DNA of 8,273 nucleotides, taken from assembly GCA_013331625.1 (NCBI GenBank), contig DUGC01000109.1, positions 1 through 8,273 on the forward strand, in the 5' to 3' direction. This DNA is from Candidatus Iainarchaeum sp. Lineage in GTDB: Archaea > Iainarchaeota > Iainarchaeia > Iainarchaeales > Iainarchaeaceae. The translations under genes and the position numbers were made by a program. The notes under the pieces were generated by a model. It saw nothing but the letters and a program-made list of their open reading frames with translations. It had not been told where the DNA came from and did not search any database. This document shows, piece by piece, positions 5,589-8,273 of this stretch. Positions within the stretch are counted from its first letter, which is position 1, and every line of letters begins with the position of its first letter.

Positions 5589-5846
5589 CTAGTCGTAGGC
5601 TCTTGGCCTTTTGTCTATGTCAGAAACCAGGATTTCGTTCTTTTCGTGAAACACAACATACTGAATCCGGTAGTTACCAACCCTCAATCTAAACACCTTC
5701 TCTTCCTTACCAACAACCCTCTTGACATCAGCTGGAAACGGATTGACGGCTAGCTCCTTCACCTTCTGCATAACCCTATCATAAACTTCCTTTTCGCACT
5801 TCTTTAAGAACTTCCTAGAAGAAGAGCCAAGAAGGACTTGAAACAT
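5589..5846 (-). CDS. relE: RelE-family toxin, module 2
   Basis: An 85-residue toxin of the archaeal RelE type, expected to cut mRNA in the ribosomal A site. The hallmark C-terminal half is complete: KRVVGKEEKVFRLRVGNYRI (42-61), then ILVSDIDKRPRAYD (72-85). The basic residues of the core strands (K50, R53, R55, R60) and the terminal R80, R82 and Y84 lie where RelE enzymes place their active-site residues. ATG 5846 begins 2 nt after the antitoxin stop (TAAGGATG), so translation is probably coupled. It ends in TAG immediately at the edge of repeat R2. Of the three RelE-type toxins in the array this one looks most clearly intact. Confidence 0.92.
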   Translation of the reverse strand: MFQVLLGSSSRKFLKKCEKEVYDRVMQKVKELAVNPFPADVKRVVGKEEKVFRLRVGNYRIQYVVFHEKNEILVSDIDKRPRAYD

Positions 5847-5848
5847 CC

Positions 5849-6052
5849 TTATCTGCCCATTTCCTTTTCAAAGTCTTCCAACCTGACAGCTTTTCCCTGC
5901 CTATACTCGCTCAAGCTTTCTTCGAGTCGCTTCTCTTCTCCCTTTGTCAGAATCATGTCAACATCTACCATGTGTTCTTTTATGTACTCCACGTCATGCC
6001 TTATGGCCTTTAGCTCAGCTGTTAATTGCTCTAAAGCTGCTGCTTCGCTCAT
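5849..6052 (-). CDS. antitoxin of RelE module 2
   Basis: A 67-residue, acidic, helical protein paired with the module 2 toxin. Residues 4-30 are a likely coiled coil (ALEQLTAELKAIRHDVEYIKE). The C-terminal segment, ILTKGEEKRLEESLSEYRQG then LEDFEKEMG, has the pattern of archaeal RelB-like antitoxin tails. ATG 6052 is chosen over ATG 6061: the TATA box at 6076-6083 is 27 nt before 6052, the same geometry as in modules 1 and 3, but only 18 nt before 6061. Neutralisation of the toxin and autorepression are inferred from family behaviour. Confidence 0.8.
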   Translation of the reverse strand: MSEAAALEQLTAELKAIRHDVEYIKEHMVDVDMILTKGEEKRLEESLSEYRQGKAVRLEDFEKEMGR

Positions 6053-6075
6053 ACGGTTCATAATTGCATAACACC

Positions 6076-6083
6076 TATAAAAA
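6076..6083 (-). promoter_or_regulatory. TATA box of TA module 2
   Basis: The minus strand reads TTTTTATA, with the same spacing to the start and the same upstream block (GATATG) as modules 1 and 3. Confidence 0.75.
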
Positions 6084-6103
6084 CATATCGCTGTTCAAAA
6101 ACC

Positions 6104-6153
6104 GCCAGAAACCGCCTCTTTTCCCCTTCCGGAGCCCGGCTGGAACGTGCAAA
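6104..6153 (+). repeat. cassette-boundary repeat R3
   Basis: GCCAGAAACCGCCTC, a T/C tract, CCTTCCGGAG, CCCGGCTGGAAC, then GTGCAAA. The core palindrome is AGCC-C-GGCT (6133-6141). CCAG (6105-6108) pairs with CTGG (6140-6143). It lies 12 nt from the module 3 toxin stop and 20 nt from the module 2 TATA box. Confidence 0.9.
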
Positions 6154-6165
6154 CCTGCGGTCAAG

Positions 6166-6429
6166 TTAATCATAAGCGTGGTCGTGGTGCTTGAACTTCA
6201 GGAAAACGACATCCTCTCCAACAATTTTGAAAACTATCACGAACGAGCCGATATGGGCTGCCCGCTTGCCTTTCAGGTTATAATGCTTAACAGGATAGTG
6301 CTCGGGGTTCTGTAAAATATCGTCCATCTTCTTATGCAGCCGCTCCAGAAGGAGTTTGTCCTTTTTGGCGTCTTTAACATCATCTAAGAATAACTTTGTT
6401 AATACTTCCTTGTAAGGCATCTCAATCAC
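6166..6429 (-). CDS. RelE/ParE-superfamily toxin, module 3
   Basis: An 87-residue toxin. The N-terminal helices (DDVKDAKKDKLLLERLHKKMDDILQNPEHY) are followed by strands ending in KGKRAAHIGSFVIVFKI (53-69) and VVFLKFKHHDHAYD (74-87). The HDHAYD tail and the 'R..G.(F/Y)' strand match the mRNA-interferase branch of the RelE superfamily, but the sequence is distant from modules 1 and 2. GTG 6429 overlaps the antitoxin stop by 4 nt (GTGA). ATG 6420 in the same frame could also start it, with GTGAT acting as a weak SD. The overlap implies coupled translation. Activity is inferred from family membership. Confidence 0.85.
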   Translation of the reverse strand: MIEMPYKEVLTKLFLDDVKDAKKDKLLLERLHKKMDDILQNPEHYPVKHYNLKGKRAAHIGSFVIVFKIVGEDVVFLKFKHHDHAYD

Positions 6430-6629
6430 AAGGAATCAAAAAGCTTCCTTCTTTCTTGGGAATTTTTAACCCTTACAAAATCCCCCTTCTCATAGGCATC
6501 TTCGCTTTCCTTGATGTCCCTGATAAAGGCTTCAGAATACTTCTCTTCAAATTCCGACTCAACAATATGCCTGCATTTAACCAAAAGCTCGTAGTCCTTT
6601 TTAGGGATTGTAACAACTTCAGCAGCCAT
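6426..6629 (-). CDS. antitoxin of RelE module 3
   Basis: A 67-residue antitoxin. It opens with AEVVTIPKKDYELLVKC (3-19), the 'VTIPKKEYE-L' type of N-terminus common in archaeal antitoxins. A charged helix (FEEKYSEAFIRDIKESEDAYEKG) and a basic tail follow. ATG 6629 lies 26 nt after the TATA box at 6652-6659. It overlaps the toxin start by 4 nt. The three RelE-module antitoxins share little sequence with one another, although their promoters and boundary repeats are nearly the same. Confidence 0.82.
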   Translation of the reverse strand: MAAEVVTIPKKDYELLVKCRHIVESEFEEKYSEAFIRDIKESEDAYEKGDFVRVKNSQERRKLFDSL

Positions 6630-6651
6630 AAGGCTATTGAGGCATAACCAC

Positions 6652-6659
6652 TATAAAAG
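6652..6659 (-). promoter_or_regulatory. TATA box of TA module 3
   Basis: The minus strand reads CTTTTATA, 26 nt before ATG 6629. It is part of the block shared with R2 and R3. Confidence 0.75.
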
Positions 6660-6680
6660 CATATCGCTGCCGCAAAACCT

Positions 6681-6731
6681 GCCAGAAACCACCACTTTTC
6701 CCTTCCGGAGCCCCGGGCTAAAACTGGCAAA
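6681..6731 (+). repeat. cassette-boundary repeat R4
   Basis: GCCAGAAACCACCAC, a T/C tract, CCTTCCGGAG, CCCCGGGCTAAAA, then CTGGCAAAG. The core palindrome is lengthened to AGCCC-C-GGGCT (6709-6719). TGCCAG (6680-6685) and CTGGCA (6724-6729) form a 6-bp terminal inverted repeat. It lies 5 nt from the stop of the zinc-finger antitoxin. Confidence 0.9.
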
Positions 6732-6736
6732 GACGG

Positions 6737-7069
6737 CTAAAATGTGATAATTATCCTGTTCTTGCCTTCGGGGTGCACCATTACTGTCTGGCCTTTCTGG
6801 AGGTTGACGAACTCGGCAACCTTCTTACTGATACGGATGTCCAAGGAGTCACCAGACTTGCCGACGGTAGTAGATGCTGCGAGGCCGTACAAGCCCTTTT
6901 CCTTGGCAGCTTCATCAATCCGGGCAGAGGTTTCCTCGGTAAACACTTCCTCACCGCACTTAGAACACACTTCAGCTGGAAATTTGCCAACACTCATGCC
7001 AAACATGCTGAAGTCAACATTCTTCTCAACAAGCTTTCCGCCGCACTCATCACATTTTTCCCTTATCAT
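6737..7069 (-). CDS. YgiT-type zinc finger / AbrB-like antitoxin, module 4
   Basis: A 110-residue two-part antitoxin. The N-terminal zinc site is C6-DE-C9 and C35-SK-C38, as in the YgiT/MqsA zinc-finger family. The C-terminal part (about 74-110, SLDIRISKKVAEF then LQKGQTVMVHPEGKNRIIITF) looks like a SpoVT/AbrB-type DNA-binding strand-swapped domain rather than the helix-turn-helix of E. coli MqsA. It should therefore bind both the partner toxin and the operator. It is encoded after the toxin, with a 4-nt ATGA overlap, the reverse of the antitoxin-first order in modules 1-3 and 5. Its stop codon almost touches repeat R4. Confidence 0.88.
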   Translation of the reverse strand: MIREKCDECGGKLVEKNVDFSMFGMSVGKFPAEVCSKCGEEVFTEETSARIDEAAKEKGLYGLAASTTVGKSGDSLDIRISKKVAEFVNLQKGQTVMVHPEGKNRIIITF

Positions 7070-7266
7070 TTCACCATCACCGTTTTAACCTTGTAAACTC
7101 CTTGTTTGATTATCTTGTAGGCAACTGCAAAGTAAGCGTATGTCGCTAAATAGCCGTCTCTCTGCCTGACTACAGCGCCTTTGCTTATCGCTTCCTTGAT
7201 CATGCCAACTGAAATGCCTTTCTCAGACATTCGCTCCTTAGCATGTTTAGTTAGCAAAATAATCAT
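7066..7266 (-). CDS. DUF4258 family protein, putative toxin of module 4
   Basis: A 66-residue protein with the DUF4258 pattern: TKHAKERMSEKGISVGMIKEAI (6-27), carrying the conserved H8, R12 and 'G-I-S', then a strand-rich half ending in YKVKTVMVK. DUF4258 genes are often found beside YgiT-type zinc-finger genes, an arrangement like mqsRA, so a toxin role is likely but is not shown by the sequence alone. ATG 7266 follows a TATA-like box (7294-7301) by about 31 nt, leaving a leader of a few bases at most. It overlaps the downstream antitoxin by 4 nt. Confidence 0.82.
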   Translation of the reverse strand: MIILLTKHAKERMSEKGISVGMIKEAISKGAVVRQRDGYLATYAYFAVAYKIIKQGVYKVKTVMVK

Positions 7267-7293
7267 GATAATACTAATTATGGTAATCTGACC

Positions 7294-7301
7294 TATTTAT
7301 G
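7294..7301 (-). promoter_or_regulatory. TATA-like box of TA module 4
   Basis: The minus strand reads CATAAATA, centred about 31 nt before ATG 7266. It lies 17 nt from repeat R5 but does not share the R2-R4 promoter sequence. Confidence 0.5.
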
Positions 7302-7317
7302 TCTTTCGTAAAAGTCC

Positions 7318-7366
7318 GCCAGCAACCCCTCTTTTTCCCCTTCCGGAGCTGGCTGAAATAGGCAAA
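7318..7366 (+). repeat. cassette-boundary repeat R5
   Basis: GCCAGCAACCCCTC, a T/C tract, CCTTCCGGAG, CTGGCTGAAAT, then AGGCAAA. GCCAGC (7318-7323) and GCTGGC (7348-7353) form a perfect 6-bp inverted repeat. It stands between divergent modules 4 (minus) and 5 (plus), where transcription changes strand. Confidence 0.9.
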
Positions 7367-7374
7367 CAGCAACA

Positions 7375-7413
7375 TTTTAATATAAGTTATACTTTTAATA
7401 GAAAAGTTATATT
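7375..7413 (+). promoter_or_regulatory. vapBC promoter with tandem direct repeat (candidate operator)
   Basis: TTTTAATA-TA-AGTTATAC (7375-7392) is followed directly by TTTTAATA-GAAA-AGTTATAT (7393-7412). The two copies lie about two helical turns apart. The second copy contains the TATA box (GTTATATT, 7406-7413), 25 nt before ATG 7435. This layout suits autorepression by an AbrB-type antitoxin. Confidence 0.55.
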
Positions 7414-7434
7414 TGGTTATGAGCTGATTGCAAA

Positions 7435-7659
7435 ATGGCGGTAACTGTCACAACAAAGAAATGGGGTAACTCTGTTGGCCTTGTTATTCCAAAAGAGGTT
7501 GTGGAGAGACAGGGGATTAAGCCTGAACAGAAGGTGGAAATAGAAGTAAGACCAGTAAGGCATCCTTTTGCAAAGTTCTTCGGAAGCCTGAAGACTGGAA
7601 GACCTGTTCAGGAAATTAAGGACGAATTGAGAAAAGAGCTTTGGGGAAAAGAGCTGTAA
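7435..7659 (+). CDS. vapB: AbrB/MazE-type antitoxin VapB
   Basis: A 74-residue antitoxin. Residues 1-45 are a SpoVT/AbrB (MazE-like) DNA-binding domain with the signature KKWGNSVGLVIPKEVVE (8-24) and the paired strand VEIEVRP. The tail from about 46 (FAKFFGSLKTGR...ELRKELWGKEL) is the toxin-binding segment. It is leaderless by TATA spacing and ends 4 nt before vapC. The protein should neutralise the PIN toxin and repress the operon together with it, perhaps at the tandem repeat around the promoter. Confidence 0.92.
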   Translation: MAVTVTTKKWGNSVGLVIPKEVVERQGIKPEQKVEIEVRPVRHPFAKFFGSLKTGRPVQEIKDELRKELWGKEL

Positions 7660-7663
7660 TGGG

Positions 7664-8029
7664 ATGGGAAGGTACTTTCTTGACAGTTACGCACTAATAG
7701 AGATGCTGGAGGGCAATCCCAAATATGACCATTATAATGACACGGATTTTGCCATAACGAAGTTGAACTTGATAGAAGTCCATTATTACCTTACAAAAAA
7801 GCGTGATTTCAGAGCAAAAGAAATAGCTCAGAGTTTAGCCGTTAGCATTGTAGATTTTGACAATGACATTATTTTTGCAGCCAACGGGTTCCGTTTCAAG
7901 AATAAGTCAAAGGATTTCTCGACAGCCGACTGCATCGGCTATATCTTCGCTGTTAAAAATGGATTAATTTTTGTGACTGGTGGCAAAGAGTTTGAAGGCC
8001 TGCCTGGCGTCGAATTTGTGAGGAAGTAA
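7664..8029 (+). CDS. vapC: PIN-domain toxin VapC with an altered metal site
   Basis: A 121-residue PIN-domain ribonuclease toxin. VapC enzymes are Mg-dependent and often cut tRNA or rRNA. The first three acidic positions are present: D7 (YFLDSYALIE), E38 (LNLIEVHYYL) and D89 (STADCIGYIFA). The fourth, normally D in 'TGD-x-x-F', is G107 (VTGGKEF), one base change (GGC for GAC) from Asp. Some PIN proteins lack the fourth acid, but here it probably weakens metal binding. ATG 7664 follows the vapB stop by 4 nt; ATG 7659 is out of frame. A short T run after the stop (8034-8038) may end transcription before R6. Confidence 0.9.
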   Translation: MGRYFLDSYALIEMLEGNPKYDHYNDTDFAITKLNLIEVHYYLTKKRDFRAKEIAQSLAVSIVDFDNDIIFAANGFRFKNKSKDFSTADCIGYIFAVKNGLIFVTGGKEFEGLPGVEFVRK

Positions 8030-8041
8030 ATTTTTCTATAG

Positions 8042-8080
8042 CACTTTTCAGAGCTTTTGGGGGCCGAAACAGGGCAAAAG
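8042..8080 (+). repeat. cassette-boundary repeat R6 (degenerate)
   Basis: CACTTTTCAGAGCTTTTGGG closely follows the R2 variant (CATTTTTCGCGCTTTTGGG). The end, GGCCGAAACAGGGCAAAAG, resembles the R5 end (GGCTGAAATAGGCAAAC). The GCCAG arm is missing. It starts 12 nt after the vapC stop, closing module 5 as the other copies close theirs. Confidence 0.5.
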
Positions 8081-8087
8081 GGTTAAG

Positions 8088-8095
8088 TTTAAATA
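8088..8095 (+). promoter_or_regulatory. TATA box of the gene at 8120
   Basis: TTTAAATA is centred 28 nt before ATG 8120, the leaderless spacing seen across the window. Confidence 0.65.
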
Positions 8096-8119
8096 AATCC
8101 TCTTATGTTCGTGGTAAAA

Positions 8120-8273
8120 ATGACAGTGATGTATAAGCCTGTAAGGCCGGAAGTGGCGCCGGTAATAGGACAATACGAGCGGCCAACGTTTATTAATATT
8201 GGTGCTGAGCAGGCTCGTGCCTATAAGAACCCATTTGTAACTGTAGACCAACGATTTAGTTATGTTCCTACTT
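8120..8273 (+). CDS. hypothetical protein, 5' end only
   Basis: An open frame of 51 codons runs off the window. ATG 8120 is chosen because the TATA box lies 28 nt upstream; an earlier in-frame ATG (8105) would be only 13 nt from it. The visible part (MTVMYKPVRPEVAPVIGQYE...) is soluble, Pro-rich at first and not recognised. It lies on the same strand as vapBC but has its own promoter just past repeat R6. Confidence 0.6.
   Translation, partial: MTVMYKPVRPEVAPVIGQYERPTFINIGAEQARAYKNPFVTVDQRFSYVPT

Noticed and set aside
6744..7096. Long plus-strand frames opposite module 4
   Set aside because: They are antisense shadows of the zinc-finger antitoxin gene, whose four cysteines and overlap with its partner show the real strand.
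4980..7366. CRISPR array
   Set aside because: The repeats are more than 500 bp apart, vary in sequence and enclose protein genes instead of short uniform spacers; no cas genes are seen.
4980..7366. Boundary repeats as ordinary intrinsic terminators
   Set aside because: For the leftward transcripts the GC palindrome is followed by A/G-rich sequence, not a U-tract; on the plus strand the T/C tract precedes the palindrome.
1..8273. tRNA or rRNA genes
   Set aside because: No cloverleaf with a GGTTCRA-type T-arm and matching acceptor stem, and no conserved rRNA segment, could be found by reading both strands.

Overview
The window looks archaeal. Most genes have a TATA box (TTTATATA, TTTTTATA or TTTAAATA) about 26-29 nt before the start codon, which implies leaderless mRNAs. 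One gene instead has a perfect anti-16S Shine-Dalgarno (SD) sequence. The left edge encodes a Xer-type tyrosine recombinase of the archaeal kind, and the toxin-antitoxin (TA) proteins resemble archaeal RelE, VapC and AbrB types. Small genes and many TA modules would suit a DPANN-like or other uncultivated archaeon, but the lineage cannot be fixed from this sequence.

Layout: 1-756 (minus) is a XerA-like recombinase cut by the window edge exactly at its catalytic tyrosine. 824-1036 (minus) is a small DUF378 membrane protein. 1190-2488 (plus) holds two unrecognised genes, the second with two likely membrane segments. 2686-3165 (minus) is another unrecognised small membrane protein that may be a distant relative of the previous one. 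3239-3706 (minus) is an IS200-type single-domain TnpA; a hairpin at 3171-3193 is a candidate element end. 3736-4031 is non-coding but rich in nested inverted repeats. 4032-4904 (minus) is a secreted lipoprotein with a Thr/Pro/Ser/Gln linker.

The main feature is 4980-8080: five two-gene TA modules in a row, with a related ~50-bp repeat filling every module boundary. Modules 1-3 (RelE-type), module 4 (DUF4258 plus a YgiT zinc-finger/AbrB protein) and module 5 (VapBC, opposite strand) lie between six repeat copies (R1-R6) spaced about 560-720 bp apart. In R2-R4 the similarity extends through the TATA box of the next module, although the TA proteins differ. The array therefore looks like a set of exchangeable cassettes rather than tandem duplications of one module. 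The repeats have a palindromic core whose arms vary in length while staying complementary. The RelE of module 1 is cut by an in-frame amber codon directly before its GHRK-x-x-Y motif, and the VapC of module 5 has Gly in place of the usual fourth metal-site Asp, so two of the five toxins may be attenuated. A new plus-strand gene with its own TATA box begins at 8120 and runs off the window.
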